Positions 53,394 to 62,685 of a stretch of DNA of 64,000 nt are shown one piece after another. The translations under genes were made by a program, and so were the position numbers. The notes below the pieces were generated by a model. The model saw nothing but the letters and a program-made list of their open reading frames with translations, was not told the DNA's origin and did no database searches. Position 1 is the first letter of the stretch. The number at the start of each line of letters is the position of its first letter. This DNA comes from Mucilaginibacter sp. (GTDB lineage: Bacteria > Bacteroidota > Bacteroidia > Sphingobacteriales > Sphingobacteriaceae), in NCBI RefSeq assembly GCF_025362475.1, contig NZ_JANYGH010000029.1, positions 85,356-149,355 of the forward strand, given 5' to 3'.

Positions 53394-54917
53394 CTATAGT
53401 CCTACCGGTTCCATTATCTTCAAAATAGCATCCACATACTCGCGGTCGTTTGCTAATCGCGGTACTTTGTGCTGACCGCCCAGTTTTCCTTTTTCCTTCA
53501 TCCAGTTAAAAAAGGTGCCCTGGGGTGCAACGCGTACTATAGGCCGGCGCAGGGCAAGGTCTTTAAAACGCTTGGCATCATAGTCGGAATTGATGCGGCG
53601 CAGGGTTTCATCCAGCAGGTCAACAAAGCGTTCAAATTCGGCGGGTTTCTTTTCAAACTCTATGATCCATTCATGAGCGCCACAGTCGTTACCGTTAAAG
53701 TATACCGGGGCAGCGGTGTATTCACGAATGATAGCGCCGGTTTGGTGGCAGGCTTCTTCAAGCGCCTGTTCAGCATTGTCAATGATCACTTCTTCGCCAA
53801 AGGCGTTAATGTAATGTTTGGTTCGGCCGGTAACCCGGATCCGGAAAGGTGCCAGTGATGAAAATTTGATGGTATCGCCAATCATATACCGCCAAAGGCC
53901 CGCGTTGGTGCTGATGATGAGGGCATAGTTCTTGTCCAGCTCTACTTCATCAAGCGTAAGCGTTTCGGGGTTTTCGTGATGCAGGTTCTCTAAGGGTAAA
54001 AATTCGTAAAAAATACCATAGTCAAGCATCAGGAGCATATCTCCGGGCTCTTTGGTATCCTGGATGCCGAAGAAGCCTTCGGATGCATTGTAATTTTCCA
54101 GATAATACATGTCATCGCTGGGAATCAGTTTTTTAAACTGCTCGCGATAAGGGGTGAAATTAACGGCGCCGTGAAAATACATTTCCAGGTTGGGCCAAAC
54201 TTCCAGCAGGTTTTTTTTGCCGGTGATCTCCAGTACGCGTTTAAACAATACCAGGTTCCAGGTAGGTACACCGCTGATGCTGGTTACATTCACATCTTTG
54301 GTGGCATAAGCCATCTTTTCAATTTTCTCTTCAAAATTTTCAAGTAACGCGATATCCATATCGGGCGTGCGGTGAAATTCGGCCCAAAGGGGCAGATTTT
54401 TCATGATCACCGCGGATAGATCGCCGAAAGAAGTATCGGCACTTAGCTGGCTCACCTGGTGACTACCACCTAAGGTGAGTATTTTACCAGTGAACATACG
54501 GGCATTGGGTTGATTATTAAAATAGATGGTAAGCAAATCCTTACCGCCTTTAAAGTGACATTCTTCTAAGGCCTCCTCGCTTACAGGTATAAATTTGCTC
54601 CTATCACTGGTAGTGCCCGATGATTTTGCAAACCAGCGGATCTCTGACGGCCACAGCACGTTTTTTTCGCCCTTGAGCATCCGCTCGATGTAGGGTTTAA
54701 GCGTATCATAAGTTTGGATAGGTACCCGCTCTTTAAACTGGTTGAGGTTTTCAATACTTTTATACTGATACTTGCGGCCCCATTCGGTGCTTTCGGCCAT
54801 AGATATGAGCTGCTCAAACCATTCTTCCTGTACTTCATTAGGGTATTTCATAAAAAGCTCTATCTGGTGGATACGCTTCTTCATAAACCATGTAAATACA
54901 GAGTTGAAAATTGTCAT
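53394..54917 (-). CDS. GH3 superfamily protein (acyl-adenylate-forming type)
   Basis: The 507-residue protein has GH3-type features: IRWFAKSSGTTSDRSKFIPV with the ATP-binding SSGTT loop, an ENYNASEGFFGI segment, and YALIISTNAGLWRYMIGDTI with the TGRTKHYINAFGE region. Plant GH3 enzymes join amino acids to auxin or jasmonate through acyl adenylates; the bacterial function is not known. It is 6 bp downstream of lptB and within a run recJ-lptB-GH3 on the minus strand, so co-expression with envelope genes is likely. Confidence 0.93.
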   Translation of the reverse strand: MTIFNSVFTWFMKKRIHQIELFMKYPNEVQEEWFEQLISMAESTEWGRKYQYKSIENLNQFKERVPIQTYDTLKPYIERMLKGEKNVLWPSEIRWFAKSSGTTSDRSKFIPVSEEALEECHFKGGKDLLTIYFNNQPNARMFTGKILTLGGSHQVSQLSADTSFGDLSAVIMKNLPLWAEFHRTPDMDIALLENFEEKIEKMAYATKDVNVTSISGVPTWNLVLFKRVLEITGKKNLLEVWPNLEMYFHGAVNFTPYREQFKKLIPSDDMYYLENYNASEGFFGIQDTKEPGDMLLMLDYGIFYEFLPLENLHHENPETLTLDEVELDKNYALIISTNAGLWRYMIGDTIKFSSLAPFRIRVTGRTKHYINAFGEEVIIDNAEQALEEACHQTGAIIREYTAAPVYFNGNDCGAHEWIIEFEKKPAEFERFVDLLDETLRRINSDYDAKRFKDLALRRPIVRVAPQGTFFNWMKEKGKLGGQHKVPRLANDREYVDAILKIMEPVGL

Positions 54918-54923
54918 ATAAGC

Positions 54924-55664
54924 TTATTGAGGGAATACTTTTCTTTTCAAAACAAAGTTTGCACCCAGGTACACCTTACGTACCATTTCATTTTCGGCCA
55001 ATACCTCGGGCACGCCCGATTCCAGTATCTTGCCTTCAAAAAGCAGGTACGCACGATCTGTAATGGATAGGGTTTCCTGTACATTGTGATCGGTAATCAG
55101 GATGCCGATGTTGCGGTGCCTCAGTTTTGCTACCATCGCCTGGATCTCTTCTACCGCGATAGGGTCAACCCCGGCAAAAGGTTCATCCAGTAAAATAAAA
55201 TTAGGTTCGGCGGCAAGGGCGCGGGCAATTTCGGTACGGCGGCGTTCACCTCCCGATAGCAGGTCGCCACGGTTTTTGCGCACTTTATGTAAGCTAAACT
55301 CGTCTATCAGTTCTTCCAGTTTATCGCGTTGCCTGTCTTTAGGCATAGTGCCCATTTCCAGTACCGCTTTAATGTTATCTTCTACAGAAAGCTTGCGGAA
55401 AACTGATGCTTCCTGCGCCAGGTAACCGATACCTTTTTGAGCCCGGCGATACATGGCATCACCGGTAATATTTTTATCATCCAGAAAAATAGTACCCTCA
55501 TTAGGCTTTATCAATCCTACGATCATATAAAATGAGGTGGTTTTCCCGGCTCCGTTCGGCCCAAGCAAACCAACTATCTCGCCCTGTGCTACCTCGAACG
55601 ATACATCGTTAACAACGGTGCGCTGTTTGTATTTTTTTACTAAATTTTCTGCTCTTAGTATCAT
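54924..55664 (-). CDS. lptB: lipopolysaccharide export ABC transporter ATP-binding protein
   Basis: The 246-residue ATPase has Walker [19 protein letters not shown] loop ([19 protein letters not shown]), signature [18 protein letters not shown], and Walker [15 protein letters not shown], all typical of LptB. The protein ends after [16 protein letters not shown]. Together with LptFG it pulls lipopolysaccharide from the inner membrane to the outer membrane. The permease genes are not adjacent, which is common. Confidence 0.96.
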   Translation of the reverse strand: MILRAENLVKKYKQRTVVNDVSFEVAQGEIVGLLGPNGAGKTTSFYMIVGLIKPNEGTIFLDDKNITGDAMYRRAQKGIGYLAQEASVFRKLSVEDNIKAVLEMGTMPKDRQRDKLEELIDEFSLHKVRKNRGDLLSGGERRRTEIARALAAEPNFILLDEPFAGVDPIAVEEIQAMVAKLRHRNIGILITDHNVQETLSITDRAYLLFEGKILESGVPEVLAENEMVRKVYLGANFVLKRKVFPQ

Positions 55665-55680
55665 TATTTTATTTTTCCGA

Positions 55681-55763
55681 CCGTCATTGCGAGGTACGAA
55701 GCGATTTCTAACCGTACAGGGCTGACCTGCAAATCGGGGATTGCTTCGTACCTCGTAATGACA
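55681..55763. repeat. GTCATTGCGAGGTACGAAGC palindromic repeat
   Basis: CCGTCATTGCGAGGTACGAA (55681-55700) and the arm at 55740-55763 are inverted copies with three mismatches. The centre contains CTGACCTGC. This is a different family from the CATCCTGAACG elements but shares the outer GTCAT. It sits between recJ and lptB and may hairpin in the shared transcript. Confidence 0.88.
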
Positions 55764-55775
55764 GGTATGTGTAGC

Positions 55776-57482
55776 TTACGCTCCTATCCTTATTCCTTTT
55801 ATATTTAACTGTATAGTCCTTCTTTCCCGCCAAACGTTTTCTTCAATGCTGTAGCAAATATCAAACGGAACACCGCTTTTCAATTGCGGCAGATATTCGC
55901 CATGGTTAAAGGCAATGCAATCAAAAGCTGGTGAGCCTTCCTGCATTACAGCCATTTTTATATGCGCCGAACCTACCAAACCCGCGTTACCGCTAACATA
56001 CACATTTTTACTAATGAAAATGGGCGCCATATTCTCGGGGCCGAAGGGGGCAAACTGGTTCAGTATTCTAAAAAATTTAGGTTCTATGTGGCTTAAACGT
56101 AATTCGGCGTCAATTTGTATCTGTTGAATTAATTGTTCTGGTAATATGGTGGCGCTTACCACTTCTTCAAACCGGTTTTTAAACGCTTCAACGTTCTCTG
56201 GATGCATGGTGAGGCCCGCGGCATACTTGTGGCCACCAAACTGGATAAGCAGATCTTTGCACTCGCAAAGAGCCTCATAAAGATCGTAGCCGAGCACAGA
56301 GCGTGCCGAACCCGCCACATGACCGTTTGATTGAGTGAGCACGATGGTTGGCCTGTAATATTTTTCGGTAAGGCGTGATGCCACAATGCCGATAACGCCT
56401 TTATGCCAGTCTTTATTAAAAACCACGGTTGATTTTTTGCCAATCAGGATCTCGTCATTATCAATCATCCCCAGGGCTTCATCGGTGATATTAAGATCAT
56501 GGCCCTTGCGTTCGGTATTGCGGGTATTGATCATGAGGCCTTTTGCCTTGGCTACCTTTTCATCGCAGGCTATCAGCAGTTCCACGGCATGTTTGGCATC
56601 ATCAATACGGCCGGTTGCGTTAATACGGGGCCCAATCAGGAACACCACATCAGATATGGTTAAATTACCCGGGGTTCTGCCGGCTATTTCTATTAATGTT
56701 TTTACGCCGATGCAGGGATTGGTATTTATCTTTTGCAGGCCAAAATGTGCCAGTACCCGGTTTTCGCCGGTGATGTGTACAATATCGCAGGATATGCTGA
56801 TACAGGCAAGATCAAGGTATATGCTTACTTCCTCAAAGGGAATATCATTTTTTTCGGCGTAAGCCTGTATTAATTTAAAGCCGATGCCACAGCCGGATAA
56901 TTCTTTGTAGGGGTATTCGCAATCTGCACGTTTGGGATCAAGTACGGCTGCCGCGGCAGGCAGTTCGGCACCGGGTAAGTGGTGATCGCAAATAATAAAA
57001 TCAACACCCAAAGTATTGGCATAATCAATTTTATCCACCGATTTTATTCCGCAATCCAGCGCGATAATTAGGCTGAAGCCATTTTGGGCCGCATAATCAA
57101 TTCCCTGGGTTGATATGCCATAACCCTCTTTATACCTATCGGGAATATAATACTCCAGGTTTGTATAGCGTTTGCTAAAAAAGCCGTAAACGGTGGCTAC
57201 CGCGGTTGTACCATCAACGTCATAATCACCGTATATCAATATCTTTTCGCCGGCAGCCATACCAAGCTCTATGCGTTCAATGGCCTTCTCCATATCCTTC
57301 ATCAGGAATGGATCATGCAGGTGCCGCTGATCGGGTCTGAAAAAGTATCGGGCCTCTTCAAAATCACTTATACCCCTGTTAACCAGGAGAGTACTTAAAA
57401 CGGTATCAATATTAAGTTCGGCGGCTAATTTGCTTACCAATCCTTCATCAGCATTTTCCCTTACCGCCCAACGTTTATTCAT
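55776..57482 (-). CDS. recJ: single-stranded-DNA-specific exonuclease RecJ
   Basis: The 568-residue protein has the DHH phosphoesterase motifs ILIYGDYDVDGTTAVATVYG, ALDCGIKSVDKI and FIICDHHLPGAELP, the DHHA1 domain with GHKYAAGLTM and an end typical of RecJ. It digests single-stranded DNA 5'-3' in repair and recombination. The product starts MNKRWAVRENADEGLVSKLA. Its expression is from a divergent promoter region shared with the MBL hydrolase gene. Confidence 0.96.
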   Translation of the reverse strand: MNKRWAVRENADEGLVSKLAAELNIDTVLSTLLVNRGISDFEEARYFFRPDQRHLHDPFLMKDMEKAIERIELGMAAGEKILIYGDYDVDGTTAVATVYGFFSKRYTNLEYYIPDRYKEGYGISTQGIDYAAQNGFSLIIALDCGIKSVDKIDYANTLGVDFIICDHHLPGAELPAAAAVLDPKRADCEYPYKELSGCGIGFKLIQAYAEKNDIPFEEVSIYLDLACISISCDIVHITGENRVLAHFGLQKINTNPCIGVKTLIEIAGRTPGNLTISDVVFLIGPRINATGRIDDAKHAVELLIACDEKVAKAKGLMINTRNTERKGHDLNITDEALGMIDNDEILIGKKSTVVFNKDWHKGVIGIVASRLTEKYYRPTIVLTQSNGHVAGSARSVLGYDLYEALCECKDLLIQFGGHKYAAGLTMHPENVEAFKNRFEEVVSATILPEQLIQQIQIDAELRLSHIEPKFFRILNQFAPFGPENMAPIFISKNVYVSGNAGLVGSAHIKMAVMQEGSPAFDCIAFNHGEYLPQLKSGVPFDICYSIEENVWRERRTIQLNIKGIRIGA

Positions 57483-57567
57483 ATCTTTGTAGCTTTTAAA
57501 ACAGTAAATATAATTATTGACTTTTTAAACAGACAAAGTTACATTCAAAATCTGACACATTGCATCT

Positions 57568-58341
57568 ATGGAAATTTTCGCGTTAGGAGAGGGCTCATAT
57601 TCAGTTGATTCAACTAAAAAATTTATTCCATTTAACCCCGAGACTGACAATTTCAGAGACCGACCGGGTTCATTGTTTATCCATGTAAACCCTTTCCTGA
57701 TCAAAACCAGCCGCGATCTTATCGTGTTAGATACGGGTCTTGGCTTTAAAGATACCCGCGATGAACTGATTCTGCATCAAAATATCCGCAACGCGGGTTT
57801 TGATCCGGACGATGTTACTTTGGTGCTCATGTCGCACCTGCATTATGACCACTCTGGCGGCCTGGTGGTTGAGCGTAATGGCAAACTGGTGCCCAGCTTT
57901 CCGCAGGCCAGGCATATCATACAAAAAGGAGAATGGGAGTTTGGGATAACCGGCAAATCATCATCATACCATAAAGAGATATTTAAGGCCCTGCAGGATG
58001 CTAACATTACCCTTGTTGAAGGTAGCGGCGATTTGATACCCGGTATAAGATATGAACTATCCGGCGGGCACTGCCCTTTTCACCAGGTTTTCTGGATAGA
58101 TATAGAAGGTACAAAAGTGCTTTTTGGTGGCGATGAACTACCGGAACCAGAGCAACTGATAAGAAAATTTATAGCTAAATATGATATGGATGGGCGTAAG
58201 GCGATGCAATTACGTGAAGAGTATGGGAAATTAGCATCAGAAGAAGGTTGGACCTGCCTGTTTTATCATTCCAAATCATTTGCAATTGGTAATGTAAGCA
58301 GTGATGATGGTGGCGAGCATTTTAAAGTTACGCCCGCTTAA
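57568..58341 (+). CDS. metallo-beta-lactamase fold hydrolase
   Basis: The 257-residue protein has the MBL zinc motif VLMSHLHYDHSGG (His90, His92, Asp94, His95), later LSGGHCPFHQVFWIDIE with a further His, and LFGGDELPEPEQLI with the bridging Asp. It belongs to the broad group that includes lactonases and glyoxalase-like hydrolases. There is no signal peptide, so it works in the cytoplasm. Substrate unknown. Its stop overlaps the end of the converging receiver gene by four bases. Confidence 0.92.
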   Translation: MEIFALGEGSYSVDSTKKFIPFNPETDNFRDRPGSLFIHVNPFLIKTSRDLIVLDTGLGFKDTRDELILHQNIRNAGFDPDDVTLVLMSHLHYDHSGGLVVERNGKLVPSFPQARHIIQKGEWEFGITGKSSSYHKEIFKALQDANITLVEGSGDLIPGIRYELSGGHCPFHQVFWIDIEGTKVLFGGDELPEPEQLIRKFIAKYDMDGRKAMQLREEYGKLASEEGWTCLFYHSKSFAIGNVSSDDGGEHFKVTPA

Positions 58342-58757
58342 ACCTGTGGCTGCACATCAAAAAGTTCTTTAATTTTTTCTACGTTAAGCGGTTTGCTGAT
58401 AAAGTCTTTTACTAGTGGGTACGAGCGCGCTTTATTAATGTCGTTACTAAATACAGATGATGATATGATAAAAATTTTGCTTTTGCCCAGCGGATCGAGG
58501 TTTAAGCGTTTGTATTCGTCCAAAAATTCCCATCCGTTCATAATAGGCATATTAATATCCAAAAGTATATAATCGGGCAATTTATTGGGGTCCTGGTTCT
58601 GGATCTCAGCTAATTGCTCAATAGCAAATTTACCGTTTAAGCAGGCCATGATCTCTGTATTTAATAAAGCCTTCTTTATTAGTTTAATGGAGATGAAATT
58701 ATTGATCTCATCGTCATCAACCAATAATACGCTAACGGATTTTGTGTTAATTGTCAT
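58338..58757 (-). CDS. single-domain response regulator
   Basis: The 139-residue protein is only a receiver domain: VLLVDDDEINNFISIKLIKK, phosphorylation site LPDYILLDINMPIMNGW (Asp67), IISSSVF with the Ser/Thr switch, and FISKPLNVEKI with the conserved Lys. It has no output domain, so it relays signals to another protein, as in CheY-like systems or phosphorelays. No kinase gene is adjacent. Confidence 0.93.
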   Translation of the reverse strand: MTINTKSVSVLLVDDDEINNFISIKLIKKALLNTEIMACLNGKFAIEQLAEIQNQDPNKLPDYILLDINMPIMNGWEFLDEYKRLNLDPLGKSKIFIISSSVFSNDINKARSYPLVKDFISKPLNVEKIKELFDVQPQV

Positions 58758-59200
58758 AATTCGCTTAAATCGATATTCTTTATACGGAACAATAAATTAA
58801 AAGGTTATACCCCTAAAAGTTGTAATTTCTGTAATTGTTTGCATACCAAGGAAGATAAAAATTTAATTAAAAAAGTTTTATAGTTTTTTTAATTTTTTGA
58901 GCTGATGAATGGGGCTTTTCAACTATAAAAATACCGAATTTTTAACTGCATAATCCCTTCTTTTGGTATCTGAGATGGATAAAAATGACATTTTACGGAT
59001 ACGGTTGACGCGTAAGCTCCAATTTGCAATTTGATTTTTAATAATGTGGAAAATCTACATCCATTTTTAAACACGTTTAAGCAAAATTCACTGGTGTCCG
59101 GATGGTTATTTGTGCCTGTTTAAAAGTAATTCCAAAGCCATAAAACCCCATTGTAATATCCACAGGCAAACCTATGCTTATTTTTGTGTTCATATATAAT
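58758..59200. other. intergenic AT-rich region
   Basis: 443 bases before the luciferase-like gene contain no gene. A TATTTTTG box (59179-59186) near the right edge is a candidate promoter for that gene; AT runs from 58845 to 58895 may serve the divergent receiver gene. No hairpin stands out. Confidence 0.4.
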
Positions 59201-60211
59201 ATGGACATAAAGAAAATTCGCTTAAGTGTGCTTGATCAGTCGCCTATTAGAAAAGGCGCTACTGCCGAGCTCGCAGTAAAAGAAACTATACAACTGGCAA
59301 AGCTTGCTGATGAATTAGGATATACCCGTTATTGGGTATCTGAACATCATAACACCGGTAGTTTGGCCGGCTCAACCCCCGAAGTATTGATAGCCCACCT
59401 GGCGGGGCAAACCCACCGAATGCGTATCGGTTCGGGCGGTATCATGATGCCTAACCACAGTACCTTAAAGGTGGCCGAAAATTTCAGGATGCTGGAAGCA
59501 TTGTTTCCCGGTCGTATTGACCTGGGCATGGGCCGCGCACCCGGCACCGACCGTATTACGGCATCGGTACTAAATCCTTCCAACCAGTTTAAGGAGCAGG
59601 ATTTTGTGGAGCAGCTGGCCGATTTAAATAACTATTTTCATGATACTTATGAGCCGGGTACCATTCAGGCTAAAATAAGGGCTATACCACAGGTAAAAAC
59701 GGTGCCTGCTCAATGGTTGCTAAGCTCAAGCGGGCAAAGCGGTTTATTTGCCGCGCATTTTGGCATGGGCTTTTCCTTCGCCCATTTCATAAACCCTAAT
59801 GGCGGGCCGCAAAACGTTAAATTGTACCGCGAGCGTTTCCAGCCATCTGATGACCTGGCACAGGCTGAGGTTAACGTAGCAATTTTTGTTTTTTGCTCTG
59901 AAGATGAGGAGAAGATTAAGCAACACCGGGCGGTTATGGATCATCGTTTCCTGCAGTTTGAAAAAGGCGGACCAATTATTCCCATAGCTTATGATGACAT
60001 TAAAAACGAAGTTTATACTGCACAGGACCAGGAACGTATCCGTCATAACCGCTACCGGGTTATTACAGGTACACCATCCGAAATTAAATTAAAGCTGGGC
60101 TGGCTGGCAGATGATTACAATGTTGATGAAATTATGGCCGTTACGATCACCGAAAACTTTGAGGACAGACTGGAATCCTATCGATTACTTGCCCGGGAAT
60201 TTAATTTATAA
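59201..60211 (+). CDS. LLM class flavin-dependent oxidoreductase (luciferase-like)
   Basis: From ATG 59201 (MDIKKIRLSVLDQSPIRKG) the product has 336 residues. The MsnO8/bacterial-luciferase-like family pattern is clear: LADELGYTRYWVSEHHNTGS, RIGSGGIMMPNHSTLKVAEN, FPGRIDLGMGRAPGTDR, and LLSSSGQSGLFAAHFGMGFS. It should use reduced flavin and oxygen to modify an unknown substrate. A nearer upstream Met (59174) is not needed. A terminator hairpin follows. Confidence 0.93.
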   Translation: MDIKKIRLSVLDQSPIRKGATAELAVKETIQLAKLADELGYTRYWVSEHHNTGSLAGSTPEVLIAHLAGQTHRMRIGSGGIMMPNHSTLKVAENFRMLEALFPGRIDLGMGRAPGTDRITASVLNPSNQFKEQDFVEQLADLNNYFHDTYEPGTIQAKIRAIPQVKTVPAQWLLSSSGQSGLFAAHFGMGFSFAHFINPNGGPQNVKLYRERFQPSDDLAQAEVNVAIFVFCSEDEEKIKQHRAVMDHRFLQFEKGGPIIPIAYDDIKNEVYTAQDQERIRHNRYRVITGTPSEIKLKLGWLADDYNVDEIMAVTITENFEDRLESYRLLAREFNL

Positions 60212-60237
60212 TAACAATAAAAAAAATATTTCTTAGT

Positions 60238-60275
60238 AAGAAAGGCTGCTATTTAAGGGGAATATAGCCTTTCTT
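60238..60275 (+). terminator. Rho-independent terminator
   Basis: AAGAAAGGCT (60238-60247) pairs with AGCCTTTCTT (60266-60275) around an 18-nt loop with further partial pairing (GCTAT/ATA). It ends the oxidoreductase gene. Confidence 0.65.
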
Positions 60276-60330
60276 CATAAAAAATTCACGTCAAAAATTT
60301 CGCACAAAAACTTTTTATCGGTTTTAATCG

Positions 60331-60338
60331 TACCTTTG
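60331..60338 (+). promoter_or_regulatory. -7 promoter box of the desaturase gene
   Basis: TACCTTTG fits the TAnnTTTG consensus and lies 42 bases before the start codon. Confidence 0.5.
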
Positions 60339-60380
60339 GAAAGATTATAAATAACAGTTCATTCTAATTATTCTAATTCA

Positions 60381-61115
60381 GTGGTAATAATAATATTCTT
60401 CATAGCGCACTGGTTCTTGTCGCTATTTTTTCAAACGTTCTTCTTACACAGGTACGCTTCACACAAAATGTTCACAACAAACAAGTTTTTTGAGGGAACA
60501 TTTTATCTGCTGACATTCATTTGCCAGGGGTCTTCTTTCTTAAATCCTCGTGCCTATGCTATAATGCACCGTGAGCATCATGCTTATAGCGATACCGAAA
60601 AGGATCCGCATTCACCACACTTTTTTAAGGATGTTTTTCAGTTGATGTGGCATACTGTATTAAGTTACCGCGATCACGTTAAAAGGTTAAAAGAACCCGA
60701 AGAACGTTTTAAAGGTAATTACCCGGAATGGCGCTTTTTGGATTACGTTGGATCGTCTATCGCATCACGCCTTACATTTGGCGCATTATATATCGCTTTT
60801 TACGTAGCATTTGCTACCCAATGGTGGATGTACCTGTTAATTCCTATCCATTTTATGATGGGCCCTATTCATGGCGCAATTGTTAACTGGTGTGGTCATA
60901 AATACGGTTACGCTAATTTTGATAATGGCGATAAATCAAAAAATACAACCCCGTTTGATTTCTTTATGCTTGGCGAATTGTTTCAGAACAATCACCACAA
61001 GCGCCCCAATAATGCAAATTTTGGAGCCAAATGGTTCGAAATTGACCCTGTTTACCCTGTAATGAAACTGATGCACTGGATGCATATCATCAGGTTAAGG
61101 AAAGCATATTTGTAA
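60381..61115 (+). CDS. acyl-CoA desaturase (membrane fatty acid desaturase)
   Basis: The 244-residue protein has the three His boxes of membrane desaturases: HRYASH (residues about 23-28), HREHH (about 62-66) and NNHHKRPNN near the end, with at least three transmembrane helices. The start codon is GTG at 60381; the N-terminal helix and first His box require a start here, since the next ATG would fall after HRYASH. It should introduce a double bond into membrane acyl chains, as in adaptation to cold. A terminator and a repeat region follow. Confidence 0.92.
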   Translation: MVIIIFFIAHWFLSLFFQTFFLHRYASHKMFTTNKFFEGTFYLLTFICQGSSFLNPRAYAIMHREHHAYSDTEKDPHSPHFFKDVFQLMWHTVLSYRDHVKRLKEPEERFKGNYPEWRFLDYVGSSIASRLTFGALYIAFYVAFATQWWMYLLIPIHFMMGPIHGAIVNWCGHKYGYANFDNGDKSKNTTPFDFFMLGELFQNNHHKRPNNANFGAKWFEIDPVYPVMKLMHWMHIIRLRKAYL

Positions 61116-61126
61116 GGGATTAAGGA

Positions 61127-61388
61127 TTTTTGGAGCAAGGAACAAGGATTTTTGATATAAGGATCAGAGATTTTTGGAGCAAGGAACAGAGATTTTCGGA
61201 GAAAAGACCTTGTATAAATTATAAATAGAAAAAGCAATCTAAACGGTTGCTTTTTCTATTTACTAACTTTTTTGTCCGTGCTCCAAAAAAACTTTGGTTC
61301 AAAAGATACTTGTTCCTTAATCCCCAAATCCTTAATCCAAAAAAAATCCTTGCTCTTTGCTCCAAAAATCCTTGCTCCAAAAATCCCT
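61127..61388. repeat. word-type inverted repeat region
   Basis: The left arm (61127-61206) repeats AAGGATTTTTGGAGCAAGGA with variations; the right arm (61281-61388) carries the complementary words (TCCTTGCTCCAAAAATCC). A terminator hairpin lies between. Arms are degenerate tandem copies, not one precise palindrome. This region is noncoding, though in-frame codons run into the aminotransferase gene from upstream. Confidence 0.75.
61223..61261 (+). terminator. Rho-independent terminator of the desaturase gene
   Basis: AAATAGAAAAAGCAA (61223-61237) and TTGCTTTTTCTATTT (61247-61261) pair perfectly over 15 bp around a 9-nt loop. Confidence 0.85.
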
Positions 61389-61395
61389 ATATTTG
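61388..61395 (+). promoter_or_regulatory. -7 promoter box of the aminotransferase gene
   Basis: TATATTTG matches the consensus exactly and lies 20 bases before the start ATG at 61416. This supports 61416 rather than upstream codons as the start. Confidence 0.6.
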
Positions 61396-61415
61396 CCGCT
61401 CATAAAATCAACAAC

Positions 61416-62672
61416 ATGAGTGTTTCTGTATTAGCTCAAAATTTACGCGGATCCGAGATCATCAAGATTGCGGGCGAGATAAATGAATTAAAACGTCAAG
61501 GACAAAATATCGCTAACTTAACCATTGGTGATTTCGACTCCAATATTTACCCTATCCCTGCCGATTTAAAAGCAGGTATTGTAGATGCTTATAATCAAAA
61601 CCAAACCAACTACCCGCCGGCTGATGGGATGTTAAATTTGCGCGAAAGTGTTTCGGTGTTTTTGAGCAGCAGAATGGGGCTTCATTATAAAGCAAACGAG
61701 ATACTGATCTCTGGCGGTTCGCGGCCACTTATTTATTCTACATTTTTAGCATTGGTTGATCCGGGCGATAAAGTGGTTTTCCCTGCACCTTCATGGAACA
61801 ATAATCACTATAGCGACCTTACCGGCGCCGAAGCGATCATTGTAGAAACTAAGCCCGAAAATAACTTTATGCCCACTGCGGATGAGATTCGTCCGCATTT
61901 AAAAGGAGCAACATTACTGGCACTTTGCTCGCCCCTGAACCCAACAGGCACCATGTTCAATAAAAAGGACCTGGAAGAAATTTGCGACCTGGTAATTGCC
62001 GAAAACAAAACACGTGCTGCCGGCGAAAAGCCATTGTATCTGTTGTATGATCAAATCTATTCGCAGTTAACGTTTGGCGATTTTAAACATTATGATCCTG
62101 TTACTCTGCGCCCGGAACTTAAAGACTATACCGTATTTATTGATGGCGCATCCAAATGTTTTGCCTCAACAGGTGTACGTGTGGGCTGGGGCTTTGGTCC
62201 GGCAAACATCATCGATAATATGAAAGCCATTGTAGGCCACATGGGTGCATGGTCGCCAAAGGCCGAGCAGGTTGCCATGGCGCATTTTATAATGGACAAA
62301 CCGGCCGTTGATGCTTATTTGGAAGACCTTAAAGGAAAGATCCAGGCCAGCCTGACCACTTTGCACGAGGGCTTCCAGGCACTTAAAGCCGAAGGTTTCC
62401 AGGTAGATTCTATTACCCCGATGGGCGCAATCTATCTGACCCTTAAAATTGATTACACAGGTAAAACCACACCTGATGGAACGGTATTGAACAACTCTGC
62501 TGATATTAACTTTTATTTGATAAAAGAAGCTAAAGTGGCCTTAGTGCCGTTTTCTGCTTTCGGCACTGATGATTCCGTTAATTGGTTCCGTGCTTCGGTA
62601 GGTGCAAGCACGCTGGAAGAAATTCAGCAAATGATACCAAGAATTAAAGAAGCGTTGGGTAAGTTGAAGTAG
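61416..62672 (+). CDS. PLP-dependent aminotransferase (fold type I, class I/II)
   Basis: The 418-residue protein has the class I aminotransferase layout: NIANLTIGDFDSNIYPIPAD, NYPPADGMLNLRESVSVFLS, the substrate/PLP loop LISGGSRPLIYSTFL, ALCSPLNPTGTMFNKKDLEE, and the PLP Lys in VFIDGASKCFASTGVRVGWG. It should transfer amino groups using pyridoxal phosphate; related annotations include aspartate or methionine aminotransferases, but the substrate cannot be assigned. The start at 61416 follows a promoter box, and upstream codons fall in a repeat. Confidence 0.93.
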   Translation: MSVSVLAQNLRGSEIIKIAGEINELKRQGQNIANLTIGDFDSNIYPIPADLKAGIVDAYNQNQTNYPPADGMLNLRESVSVFLSSRMGLHYKANEILISGGSRPLIYSTFLALVDPGDKVVFPAPSWNNNHYSDLTGAEAIIVETKPENNFMPTADEIRPHLKGATLLALCSPLNPTGTMFNKKDLEEICDLVIAENKTRAAGEKPLYLLYDQIYSQLTFGDFKHYDPVTLRPELKDYTVFIDGASKCFASTGVRVGWGFGPANIIDNMKAIVGHMGAWSPKAEQVAMAHFIMDKPAVDAYLEDLKGKIQASLTTLHEGFQALKAEGFQVDSITPMGAIYLTLKIDYTGKTTPDGTVLNNSADINFYLIKEAKVALVPFSAFGTDDSVNWFRASVGASTLEEIQQMIPRIKEALGKLK

Positions 62673-62685
62673 GTAGCCCCACTTT

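Noticed and set aside
61272..61415. N-terminal extension of the aminotransferase
   Set aside because: The codons read through repeat words and give a Lys/Pro/Ser-rich stretch; a promoter box at 61388-61395 places the transcript start after them.
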